Source of the DNA: JBCBEX01 sp038528235
GTDB lineage: Bacteria > Bacteroidota > Rhodothermia > Rhodothermales > Rubricoccaceae
DNA length: 8,285 bases
Direction: 5' to 3'
Assembly (NCBI GenBank): GCA_038528235.1
Contig: JBCBEX010000130.1
Coordinates: forward strand, 1 to 8,285
In this document: piece by piece, positions 1 to 6,716 of the stretch
Layout of the letters: each line of letters opens with the position of its first letter
Numbering within the stretch: the first letter of the stretch is position 1
The notes under the pieces: generated by a model
What the model saw: the letters and a program-made list of their open reading frames with translations, nothing else
Told to the model about the DNA's origin: nothing
Database searches by the model: none
Position numbers and translations under genes: made by a program

Positions 1-24
1 GTCCCCCTCACGCGTGAGGGGGAC
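1..24 (-). terminator. Perfect 24-bp palindrome, likely hairpin ending the flotillin unit
   Basis: The half-site GTCCCCCTCACG is followed directly by its exact reverse complement, so RNA from either strand can fold into about 10 bp with a CGCG loop. It lies 67 bp past the flotillin stop in the direction of that gene. Any U-tract for leftward transcription would lie left of base 1, outside the window, so terminator function is inferred from structure and position only. It could be bidirectional if another gene converges from the left. Confidence 0.55.
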
Positions 25-25
25 A

Positions 26-55
26 GCTTTGATCGCCGTTCAGGCGCATCAAAGC
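26..55 (-). repeat. Second hairpin between flotillin stop and the palindrome
   Basis: GCTTTGAT (26-33) pairs with ATCAAAGC (48-55). Inside it CGCC (34-37) pairs with GGCG (43-46), leaving one bulged C at 47 and a 5-nt loop. That is about 12 bp, separated from the 1-24 palindrome by a single base. It lies 36 bp past the flotillin stop. Two adjacent hairpins would protect or define the 3' end of the leftward transcript. No U-tract follows this one directly, so it may stabilise rather than terminate. Confidence 0.4.
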
Positions 56-91
56 GGGGGGAGTCGTCCGGGCGCGCGTGCGGCTCGACGG

Positions 92-2251
92 CTACTTCAG
101 CCCGAGCGTGCTGGCCTTCTGGTCGCCGAGGCCGAGTTGGCGCACGGTGCGGAGCATCTGCTCCAGCGCCGTCGCGTCGGCGTCGTCTTCGGTCTGCGCC
201 ATCAGCTTCACGAGTAGCGCCGAGAGCGTGAGGTTCTTCACGTCGTCGGTGCCGAGGCCCGTCTGCGCCACGAGGCCGCGCACGCGGGCGATGAGCCCGT
301 CGCCCAGCATCGGGACGCCGCCGTCGGCCCCATCGCCAAGTGCATTGCCGCCGAGCGCGCCCTCGCCGTAGAGGAACGCCTCCTTGACCTCGCTCAGCAC
401 GTCCGAGCCGTCCACGAGGCGGTCCACCGACCGGCCCTGCGTGATCGCCCCGACGATCTTCTCGAAGAACATCGACTCCCCACCGACGATGTCGATGTTG
501 GCCGCTTCGAGGCCCGCGCGCAGCACTTCGGCCTGCGCCAGCGCGATGTCCTTCTGGACGGCGATCTGCGCCAGCTCGACCTCCTTGTCCTTCTCCAGGC
601 GGAGCTTGAACTCCTCGTGCTCCTTGCCGACGCCGTCGAGCACCTTCATGGACTCGGCCTTCTGGCGGATGCCGTCGGCCTCGGCGGCGTACTTCCGGCT
701 CATGACCTCCGCTTCGGCGGTACCCTGCGCCTCGGTGGCGTCGGCGAGCGCCTTGCGGCCCTCGGCCTGCGCGAGTGCCTTCGCCTGGATGCCGTCGGCT
801 TCGGCGTTGGCCTTCAGCTTGAGCACGTCGGCCTCGGCCGTGCCCTCCTCGCGGACGGCGGCGGCGCGGGCCTCCATCACACGCACTTCGGAGAGACCCA
901 CGGTGGCTTCCTCCTCGGCGCGGGCAGCGGCGAGCGTCTTCATCGCAGCGGCCTCCTTCTCGGCGGCCTCCTGCTCAGCCTCGGCCTCGACAACGCGCTG
1001 CTGCGCGGCCTCGACGGCGGCCAGGCGCTTCGCCTCGGCGGCCTTCGTCTCCTGCACCTTCGCCTCCTCGGCGAGTTGCTCGGCATACGTCAGCGCGACC
1101 GACTTCTGGCGCTCGGCCTCGGCCGTGGCGCGGGTGTCTTTGATCTTCTCCTCCTCCTCAACGACCGACTTCTCGACCATCACGCGCTCGCGGATCACGG
1201 TCTGGATCGTCTTGCGCTCCTCTTCGAGCGCCTTCTCCTTCTCGATCTGGGCGAGTTCGACCACGCGCTCGCGCTCGGTGGCTTCGAGCTGGCGGTCCTT
1301 CTCCACGCGCTCCGTCTCGACGGCGTCGGTGCGCAGGCGGTTCTTCTCCGCGACGAGGACCTGACGCTGCTTGTTCTGCTCGGCAACCTCGACTTCCTCG
1401 TCGGTCTGGATGCGGGCGCGCTCGGCCTTGAGACGCTCCTCCTGGCGGACGCGCTCCGTCTCGGCAGTCTCGCGCGCCTGCACGGTCTCGACTTCACGGC
1501 GCTGGCTGGCCTCCTTCTCGGCAAGCTGGCGCTCCAGTTCGAGGATGGCCTCGCGGGCCTCCACGTCCTGCTTCTTGATCGTCTTCTCCTTTTCGCGGTT
1601 GATCTCGTTGGCGAGCACAGCCTGCCGCGCCGTGAGGTCGGTGATCTTCTTGATGCCCTCCGCGTCGAGGATGTTGTCCGGATCGAGCGTCTCGATCGGC
1701 GTCTGCTCCAGGTAGTCGATGGCGGCGTCTTCGAGGGCGTAGCCGCTCAGGTCGGTGCCGATCACGTTGAGGATGTCCTCCTTGAACGTCTCGCGGCTGT
1801 TGTAGAGGTCGACGAAGTCGTAGTTCTTGCCGACGGTCTTGAGCGCCTCGGAGAACTTGGCGTCGAACAACTCAACGAGCGCCTGCGGGTCCGACGCGCG
1901 GACGGTGCCGATGGACTCGGCGACGGTCTGCACGCTCTGCTCGTCCTTGTTGACCTTCACGAAGAAGGCCACCTGAATGTCGGCGCGCATGTTGTCCTTA
2001 CAGATGAGGCCGTTCTTGCCCGTGCGCGAGATCTCGACGCGCTTGAGCGAGATGTCCATCAGCTCCGAGCGGTGAATCACCGGGAGGACGTACATCCCCG
2101 AGAAGGCGACCTTCGTCCCGCCCACGCCGGTGCGCACGAGGGCGCGGCCCTGCTCGACCTTCTTGTAGAACTTCGCGACGAGCGCAAACACCGCGAGGAC
2201 GATGAGCAGCAAGAAGCCGCCCGCAATCGAAATGATGGTCCAGATATCCAT
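92..2251 (-). CDS. Flotillin family protein (YqiK-like SPFH scaffold)
   Basis: 719 aa from the ATG at 2251. I prefer it to an upstream alternative start at 2308 because MDIWTIISIAGG begins a clean membrane anchor (about residues 5-27). An SPFH/band 7 domain follows (about 30-205), with ENL-type flotillin wording around residues 188-206 (LDPDNILDAEGIKKI). Next comes a very long Glu/Ala/Lys/Arg-rich coiled coil (about 205-580), densest in AEA-type repeats near its end. The C-terminal flotillin region contains IDIVGGESMFFEKIVGAI (from about 586) and ends in a Gly/Asp-rich linker and a short helical tail. Flotillins oligomerise at the inner membrane and organise microdomains. Bacillus FloT/YuaG and E. 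coli YqiK are shorter (roughly 500-550 aa), so the extra length is mostly coiled coil. It lies 73 bp downstream of the YqiJ-like gene on the same strand, the usual partner arrangement, and is probably co-transcribed. The 73-bp gap holds a weak 4-5 bp hairpin at 2295-2306. Confidence 0.93.
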   Translation of the reverse strand: MDIWTIISIAGGFLLLIVLAVFALVAKFYKKVEQGRALVRTGVGGTKVAFSGMYVLPVIHRSELMDISLKRVEISRTGKNGLICKDNMRADIQVAFFVKVNKDEQSVQTVAESIGTVRASDPQALVELFDAKFSEALKTVGKNYDFVDLYNSRETFKEDILNVIGTDLSGYALEDAAIDYLEQTPIETLDPDNILDAEGIKKITDLTARQAVLANEINREKEKTIKKQDVEAREAILELERQLAEKEASQRREVETVQARETAETERVRQEERLKAERARIQTDEEVEVAEQNKQRQVLVAEKNRLRTDAVETERVEKDRQLEATERERVVELAQIEKEKALEEERKTIQTVIRERVMVEKSVVEEEEKIKDTRATAEAERQKSVALTYAEQLAEEAKVQETKAAEAKRLAAVEAAQQRVVEAEAEQEAAEKEAAAMKTLAAARAEEEATVGLSEVRVMEARAAAVREEGTAEADVLKLKANAEADGIQAKALAQAEGRKALADATEAQGTAEAEVMSRKYAAEADGIRQKAESMKVLDGVGKEHEEFKLRLEKDKEVELAQIAVQKDIALAQAEVLRAGLEAANIDIVGGESMFFEKIVGAITQGRSVDRLVDGSDVLSEVKEAFLYGEGALGGNALGDGADGGVPMLGDGLIARVRGLVAQTGLGTDDVKNLTLSALLVKLMAQTEDDADATALEQMLRTVRQLGLGDQKASTLGLK

Positions 2252-2324
2252 GACAGCGAGGGTGGGGTCAGAAAAACGTTGAAACTGGAGCGCGGCGGCA
2301 AGCCGCAAGGATCGAACCGGGCAA

Positions 2325-2954
2325 TCACACGGCTACAGGGTCCACGAGGTAGACCTGCCCGTCGTCGCTGCGGGCGACCACGAGGGCGCGTTCGCCGCGC
2401 GCGACCCGTTCGCCGGGCTGCGTAGTCTTGACGGTGAGCAAGAGCGGTGCACCGCCGGTGGCGAGTTCGGCCTGCCCGAGGCGCTCGTGATCGATGGCGG
2501 TGAGCGCCGTGCAGACGCGCCCGATGATCTGCACCGGAGCTTCTGCGGCTTTGAGCTTGCGGAAAAGCCCCGCGAGCGGCCACGTGAGCACCTTCGTCGC
2601 GAGGACGGCCAGCACGAGGCCGGCGCCTAGCCCGACGAGCGCACCGAGCCCGAGCACGTACAGCCCGATAGCGGCGACCGTCCACCAGCTCAGCACAAAC
2701 ACGCTGAAGACGACCATGAACGGCACGATGCCGAGGTGCAGAAACGACAGCGCCTGCTGCCACCCGGAGAGCCCGGCGTCGGCGTCCACGTCCGCCTCAA
2801 AGTCGAGGTCCACGTCGGCGTCCGTCGCGTCGAAGTCCACGTCCAGGAAATCGAGGTCGAGCGCGCCAAGGATGACGAACAGCCAGTAGACCCCGACGAT
2901 GGCGAGGAGGACGGTGAGGGGCAGCAGCGGGCCCGATGCGAGGAACTCCAGCAT
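2325..2954 (-). CDS. YqiJ-like membrane protein with C-terminal OB-fold-type domain
   Basis: 209 aa from the ATG at 2954 (MLEFLASGPLLPLTVLL). I reject a longer start at 3035 because it would add a Cys/Arg-rich stretch before the first membrane helix. Visible layout: a transmembrane segment (about 9-30); a strikingly acidic loop (33-59) with 12 Asp and 1 Glu; two further hydrophobic segments (about 72-95 and 97-122); and a soluble C-terminal domain (about 140-205) with the beta-rich pattern expected of NfeD/YqiJ OB folds, such as VQIIGRVCTALTAIDHERLGQAEL and ERALVVARSDDGQVYLVDP. Family knowledge: NfeD/YqiJ-type proteins are encoded next to flotillins and associate with them in the membrane. 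E. coli YqiJ is, as I recall it, about the same length. The direct partner here is the flotillin gene 73 bp downstream. The assignment rests on architecture plus context rather than a strong diagnostic motif. Confidence 0.82.
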   Translation of the reverse strand: MLEFLASGPLLPLTVLLAIVGVYWLFVILGALDLDFLDVDFDATDADVDLDFEADVDADAGLSGWQQALSFLHLGIVPFMVVFSVFVLSWWTVAAIGLYVLGLGALVGLGAGLVLAVLATKVLTWPLAGLFRKLKAAEAPVQIIGRVCTALTAIDHERLGQAELATGGAPLLLTVKTTQPGERVARGERALVVARSDDGQVYLVDPVAV

Positions 2955-3131
2955 GACACAGCTCGGCTCGGCACGGCCGCCCAGCACCCGGGCGCAGCGC
3001 CAGTGGGGGCAACAGCCCGCAAGGATAACGCGCATCTCCTGATGGAGTCCAGCATCCGCGGGCGTTGCCGAAAGACACCCGTGGTATACGCAACCTACCC
3101 GTCTGGTTACGGGAGCGCTTCCGATTGTGCC

Positions 3132-3332
3132 CTATCCAAGCGTTTTAAAGCGCCTAGCATAACCATGGTGCACGTCGCCTAGGCGTTGGTCCTCCACCGG
3201 GTACCCATTGAGCACTGCACCGGGCTGTTTAGGGCGGAGGGTGCCGTCGCCCTCGTAGATGCGCCACGTCCCCACGAGCCGCTTTCGGGCGACGGCACGC
3301 TCCTCCGCCAAAGTCGTTGCGTCAGCGAGTCG
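3132..3332 (-). pseudogene. Possible decayed leftward reading frame, unidentified
   Basis: On the minus strand a 66-codon frame runs from just after a TAG (3335-3333) to a TAG at 3134-3132, with no ATG. The only early alternative start is TTG at 3311, giving 59 aa. The peptide has a protein-like mix, e.g. EERAVARKRLVGTWRIYEGD and GAVLNGYPVEDQRLGD. By my count, G+C by codon position is about 74/50/68 percent, with position 2 lowest, as in real genes. One frame over, a minus-strand frame that ends at 3322 carries GYPVGNKYHQRIDADVA, so a single indel near 3330 would join the two into a longer protein. LVGTWRIYEGDG faintly recalls lipocalin-like LVGTW motifs, but I do not assign a family. It could instead be a real small gene using TTG, or chance. 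It lies 177 bp upstream of the YqiJ-like gene on the same strand. Confidence 0.28.
3241..3298. repeat. 12-bp perfect inverted repeat with nested stem
   Basis: GTGCCGTCGCCC (3241-3252) and GGGCGACGGCAC (3287-3298) are exact reverse complements 34 nt apart. Within the loop, TCGT (3253-3256) can pair with ACGA (3274-3277). There is no U-tract on either side, so it is not an obvious terminator. It overlaps the possible leftward reading frame, where the arms encode RAVAR and EGDGT, so it may be partly a coding coincidence. Confidence 0.4.
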
Positions 3333-3407
3333 CTACGTCAGCGTCGATGCGCTGATGGTATTTGTTGCCTACAGGGTAGCCGAGACCGCGTGGGGCAACC
3401 GGCCGTC

Positions 3408-3454
3408 GCGACCGCGAGCGGTGTTTGTGGGTGGGCGAGCGGTCGCCAGCGACC
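3408..3454. repeat. Overlapping, mutually exclusive inverted repeats
   Basis: GCGACCGC (3408-3415) can pair with GCGGTCGC (3439-3446). The same downstream arm, through GGTCG (3441-3445), can instead pair with CGACC (3450-3454) in a short hairpin with a CCAG loop. In a GC-rich region such pairings can arise by chance. The alternative-fold arrangement in an untranslated stretch is why I record it. Confidence 0.25.
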
Positions 3455-3766
3455 CCGAGCGGCGACACGGAGGGCACCGATCTGTCTCCGTGAGCCTGCT
3501 CCCAGCCCCTCCGCACAGACGGCAGGATGTGACAACGACCGCATGCAACGGAGCCGCGCGAACCTGCGTAGTGCTCCGCTCGTCCACGGGATGCGCGCAC
3601 ACTTCATGCAACCGACACCCCGGCGTGACACATAGAAGCGTTGCCGGGTATACCCTTGGAGCTACGCATGTTGCCACGGGCGTCACCGCGCGCCGGTACG
3701 TGCCTGTCCACCAGGTGCTCCGCCCCCCTTCTCCTTCGCCCTTCTCCCCTTCGACTCCCCACCGCC

Positions 3767-6289
3767 ATGCGCATCGGTACGCGCCTGCTCCTGCTGCTCC
3801 TCGTCGGAGCGCTCGCCCTCCCGGTCTTTGCCCAGCGCCCCGGCGGACGTCCCGGCGGCCCGCCCGGACAGATGCGCGGCGGCGCCATCACCGGCACCGT
3901 CATCGACGCCGACACGGGGCAACCCGTCGAGCTCGCCACGGCGACCGTATGGAGCGCACGCGACTCGTCGCTCGTGACAGGCACGCTCACCGACGCCGAG
4001 GGCAGCTTCGACATCCGCCCGCTGCGGCCGGGGCGCTACTACCTCACGCTCACCTACGTCGGCTACGTCAACCAGCGTATCGACGACCTCGCGCTGCGGC
4101 CGGGCAGCCTCACCGCCGACCTCGGCACCATCGAACTCGCGCCCGATGCGGCGCTGCTCGAAGGCGTCCAGGTGGAGGGCATCCGCGACGACATCGAGGT
4201 GCAGGTGGACCGCACTGTGTTCAACACCGCCGACCAGATCGCGGCCGACGTCGGCTCCGTGACCGACCTCCTGCGGAACGTCCCCGCCATCGAGGTCGAC
4301 ATCGACGGCAACATCAGCCTGCGCGGCAACCAGAACGTCGCCATTCAGATCAACGGCCGGCCGGTCCCGATCACGGGCGCGTTCCTGGCGAGCTACCTCC
4401 AGCAGTTGCCCGCGTCGAGCGTCGAGCGCGTGGAGGTGATCCCTAACCCGAGCGCGAAGTACGAGCCGGAGGGCCTCGGCGGTATCATCAACATCATCCT
4501 GAAGGAGAACACCGACCTTGGCCTCTCGGGCGGCCTCACGGCGGCGGCCGAAACCATCGGCGGCTACAACGTCTCGGGCAACGTCGGCTACCAGAGCGGA
4601 CCGTGGACCACGTTCGTGACCTACGGGCTCCGCCGCAACGTCCGCGAGTCGGGCGGTATCAATGACGCTGACTTCGCCCTCCCGCTCGCCGAAGACGGGA
4701 CCCCGCGGCTCGACACCCGATTCACCGACGACGACGGCGAGAGCCAGAGCCTCGGTCACCTCCTGAGCGCCTCGGCGGACTACAAGCTCTCACCCAAGAT
4801 GACGCTCTCGGCCTCGGGCCGCCTCAGCCTCGGGTTCGGCAGCGACGCCGAGGTCAACTTCCGCAACGAACTCTTCGACGACGGCAACCGCCTGCAGTCC
4901 TTCCGTCTCAGCGATGAGGACGAGGACGACCTCAACGGCGACCTGGCCCTCACTTTCTCACGCGTGCAGGCGCGCTCTACCGACGAACTCACGGTCGAGG
5001 CCCGCTACACCGCCGACGCGCGCGACGACGTCACGCGCTTCAACGAGGGCCTGGAGCTTGCGGACGACGCCGTGGTGTCACCCACGGCGGTCGAGCTCAA
5101 CACGACGGACCGGTTCAAGCAGGAAGGCTCGCTCCAAGTCGACTGGGTGAAGCCTGTCGGCGGCTTTAGCCTCGAAACGGGCCTCCGAAGCGAGTTCACG
5201 CGCACCGACGACGACTTCGTGGTCGACACCCTTGACCTCGTCACCGGTGACTTCCTGTTGAACCAGGACGTGACCAACAGCTTCGTGTTCGACGAGCAGG
5301 TCCACGCTGTCTACGGTCTCCTCAGCCGCAGCTTCGGCCCGCTCAGCCTCAAGGCCGGCGCGCGTCTGGAGCAGGCCTTCACCACGTTCGACCTCGCACA
5401 GCCCGCGCCGGGTCAGGGCGATTCGGGTGCTTTCGACAACGACTACTTCAGCGTCTTCCCGAGCGCCTTCGCCACCTACCAGTTCACCGACGGCGTCTCC
5501 GCACAGGCCAGCTACAGCCGCCGCATCAACCGCCCGTCGACGCGCGCCCTCAACCCGTTCGAAAACCGCGAGGACCCTCTCAACGTGCGTGTCGGCAATC
5601 CGGGCCTGCAGCCCGAGTACACGGATTCGTACGAGGTCGGCCTCACCTGGTTTACGCCGAAGACGACGCTCACCGTCACGCCGTTCTATCGCCGCACCAC
5701 GGACGCCATCACGCGCTTCTCTACGCCGCCCGACGACAACGGCCGCACCGTGCGCACGTTCGTCAACTTCGACACGGAGGAGAACTACGGCGTCGAGACC
5801 ATCGGCAGCCTCCGCTTTGGCCAGCGCTTCAGCAGCTTCGTGACGCTGAGCGCCTACCAGTTCCAGACGGACGGGCAAAACGCCGACACCGACCTCGCGG
5901 CCAACGGCTTCCAGTGGAGCTTGCGCGGCAACCTGTCCTACAACTTCCCGACCGGGACGGCGGTGCAGTTCTTCGGCTTCTACCGCGCCCCGCGCGACAT
6001 CCCCAACGGCCGCATCGAGGCGTTCTCGTTCACGAACCTTTCGGTCCGCCAGAAGCTGCTCAACGACCGCGCGAGCCTCGCCGTGACGATGGGCGACGTG
6101 TTTGACACGGCCGGCTTCGAGTTCGCCATCCGTGACCGCTTCAGCGACCGGGTGGGCGAGCGGCGCTGGCAGGCACGCTTCCTGACGTTCACGTTCAATT
6201 ACACGTTCGGCCAGCAACCGCAGCGGCGTCCCGACCGCCAGCGCGGCGGTCGCGGACAAGGCGGCGGCGATGAGTCGGCGGACTTCTAG
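3767..6289 (+). CDS. TonB-dependent-receptor-like outer-membrane protein (carboxypeptidase-regulatory domain, plug, beta-barrel)
   Basis: 840 aa from the ATG at 3767. An alternative TTG start at 3641 is rejected because residue 1 here opens a classic signal peptide, MRIGTRLLLLLLVGALALPVFA, with cleavage likely after Ala22. A short Gly/Pro/Arg linker (23-38) follows. Then come a carboxypeptidase-regulatory-like beta-sandwich (about 40-125, with GTVIDADTGQPV and DAEGSFDI), a plug domain (about 137-247, with VTDLLRNVPAIEVDIDGNISLRG, SSVERVEVIPNPSAKYEPEG and GGIINIILK), and a long beta-barrel of the OMP_b-brl_3 type (about 250-825) with alternating polar/aromatic strands. The tail after the last strand (FTFNYTFGQQ) is Arg/Gly-rich and ends in DF. 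Role: outer-membrane uptake or binding; the substrate cannot be read from sequence. No SusD partner, TonB, transporter or sigma/anti-sigma pair is adjacent, so the gene looks monocistronic. The leader just upstream is pyrimidine-rich with no Shine-Dalgarno. Confidence 0.93.
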   Translation: MRIGTRLLLLLLVGALALPVFAQRPGGRPGGPPGQMRGGAITGTVIDADTGQPVELATATVWSARDSSLVTGTLTDAEGSFDIRPLRPGRYYLTLTYVGYVNQRIDDLALRPGSLTADLGTIELAPDAALLEGVQVEGIRDDIEVQVDRTVFNTADQIAADVGSVTDLLRNVPAIEVDIDGNISLRGNQNVAIQINGRPVPITGAFLASYLQQLPASSVERVEVIPNPSAKYEPEGLGGIINIILKENTDLGLSGGLTAAAETIGGYNVSGNVGYQSGPWTTFVTYGLRRNVRESGGINDADFALPLAEDGTPRLDTRFTDDDGESQSLGHLLSASADYKLSPKMTLSASGRLSLGFGSDAEVNFRNELFDDGNRLQSFRLSDEDEDDLNGDLALTFSRVQARSTDELTVEARYTADARDDVTRFNEGLELADDAVVSPTAVELNTTDRFKQEGSLQVDWVKPVGGFSLETGLRSEFTRTDDDFVVDTLDLVTGDFLLNQDVTNSFVFDEQVHAVYGLLSRSFGPLSLKAGARLEQAFTTFDLAQPAPGQGDSGAFDNDYFSVFPSAFATYQFTDGVSAQASYSRRINRPSTRALNPFENREDPLNVRVGNPGLQPEYTDSYEVGLTWFTPKTTLTVTPFYRRTTDAITRFSTPPDDNGRTVRTFVNFDTEENYGVETIGSLRFGQRFSSFVTLSAYQFQTDGQNADTDLAANGFQWSLRGNLSYNFPTGTAVQFFGFYRAPRDIPNGRIEAFSFTNLSVRQKLLNDRASLAVTMGDVFDTAGFEFAIRDRFSDRVGERRWQARFLTFTFNYTFGQQPQRRPDRQRGGRGQGGGDESADF

Positions 6290-6373
6290 AGCGCACTGGA
6301 GCCCCAAGCGCCTGACCGCGACCAAGTTCCAGAATCGCGCATCGGGTCGACGCTCTCTGAAAATCCAACAGCG

Positions 6374-6402
6374 AGGCCTGCACGGTATGGCCCTGCAGGC
6401 CT
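6374..6402. repeat. 9-bp hairpin downstream of the receptor gene
   Basis: AGGCCTGCA (6374-6382) and TGCAGGCCT (6394-6402) are exact reverse complements around an 11-nt loop. It begins 85 bp after the receptor stop. No T-run follows on the + strand, so it may stabilise the receptor mRNA 3' end or be part of a structured leader for what follows. Intrinsic termination is not supported. Confidence 0.4.
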
Positions 6403-6510
6403 GGGAGGCGGTTCTGGGTTTGGCATGGTCCTGGGAATGCCGGGTAGCACCAGGCTCTCCGCCCGCGGTGGAGTCTGCACTCACGCTCACCCACGCTTCC
6501 CCGCTCACCC

Positions 6511-6609
6511 ATGCGCCGCCTGATCGCTCGCCTCCGCATCCTCTACGCCTCTCGCTGTCGCCTGCACACATGGGACGAACCGTACCACCCGTACACATCC
6601 CCTTCGTGA
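6511..6609 (+). CDS. Possible 32-aa small protein or leader peptide
   Basis: The ATG at 6511 opens 32 codons ending in TGA at 6609. The peptide starts with a basic amphipathic stretch (MRRLIARLR...), has Arg at seven of the first 17 positions and one Cys, and ends in an aromatic/proline-rich part containing WDEPYHPYTS. By my count about three quarters of codons end in G or C, compatible with this genome. A terminator-like hairpin begins 46 bp after the stop, giving a gene-like ORF-terminator unit. The ATG sits inside the second copy of a 13-nt direct repeat and has no Shine-Dalgarno, as for other genes here. I recognise no family. It could be a true small protein, an attenuation leader for the lipoprotein gene downstream, or a chance ORF. 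Confidence 0.3.
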   Translation: MRRLIARLRILYASRCRLHTWDEPYHPYTSPS

Positions 6610-6655
6610 GAGCGCGGGTCTTTCTGAGTCGCCCCGCGCACACAGGGGCGCTCCC

Positions 6656-6713
6656 ACCGCCGTTGCCCTCCGCGGAGACCGCCCTCTGCTGAGACGCAAC
6701 GGCGGTATTTTTT
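6656..6713 (+). terminator. Strong intrinsic-terminator-like hairpin and T-run abutting the lipoprotein start
   Basis: ACCGCCGTTGC (6656-6666) pairs perfectly with GCAACGGCGGT (6696-6706). The 29-nt loop contains its own palindrome CTCCGCGGAG (6669-6678). The stem is followed by A and six T (6708-6713). Only CGG separates the T-run from the lipoprotein ATG at 6717. It could end the receptor or small-ORF transcript, or act as an attenuator or start-masking structure for the lipoprotein gene. Confidence 0.7.
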
Positions 6714-6716
6714 CGG

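Larger units (their letters stand above)
2955..3766. other. 812-bp divergent intergenic region between the leftward YqiJ-like gene and the rightward receptor
   Basis: There is no convincing intact gene. Open frames here have compositions unlike the neighbours. It should contain promoters for both flanking genes, but I cannot name a convincing -35/-10 or Bacteroidota -33/-7 pair. Visible elements: an AT-rich near-palindrome GCGTTTTAAAGCGC (3140-3153); palindromes CGCCTAGGCG (3176-3185) and GGGTATACCC (3646-3655); a 12-bp inverted repeat (3241-3298); a hairpin at 3336-3357 followed by UAUUUGUU on the + strand; mutually exclusive hairpins at 3408-3454; and a pyrimidine-rich leader (about 3717-3760) just before the receptor ATG. 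A possible decayed leftward frame occupies 3132-3332. Confidence 0.6.
6290..6716 (+). other. 427-bp gap between receptor and TPR lipoprotein
   Basis: It contains a 9-bp hairpin at 6374-6402, a 13-nt direct repeat (6484-6496 and 6502-6514, one mismatch), a possible 32-codon ORF (6511-6609), and a strong terminator-like hairpin plus T-run ending at 6713. No convincing promoter is visible. A longer + frame (6270-6692) overlaps the receptor end and lacks protein-like composition. Confidence 0.6.

Noticed and set aside
2295..2306. Small hairpin in the gap between the YqiJ-like gene and the flotillin
   Set aside because: Only 4-5 bp with no U-tract; too weak to call an attenuator.
2252..2308. 19-residue N-terminal extension of the flotillin
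   Set aside because: The internal ATG places the membrane anchor at the true N-terminus, as in the family.
617..2425. 602-aa + strand open frame opposite the flotillin
   Set aside because: Leu/Asp/Val-rich low-complexity translation, exactly antisense to a well-supported flotillin; an artefact of high GC3.
3640..3680. Bacteroidota-type promoter near TACCCTTG (3651-3658)
   Set aside because: Resembles TAnnTTTG with one mismatch, but no TTTG element at the right distance upstream.
3641..3766. Upstream TTG start for the receptor
   Set aside because: Would bury the signal peptide 42 residues inside the protein.
3600..3766. Cobalamin-type riboswitch before the outer-membrane receptor
   Set aside because: A GCCAC stretch is present but no recognisable B12-box context or conserved helices on either strand.
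3259..4446. 395-aa + strand frame running into the receptor
   Set aside because: Second half is Arg/His/Pro-rich shadow of the receptor; first half lacks protein-like composition.
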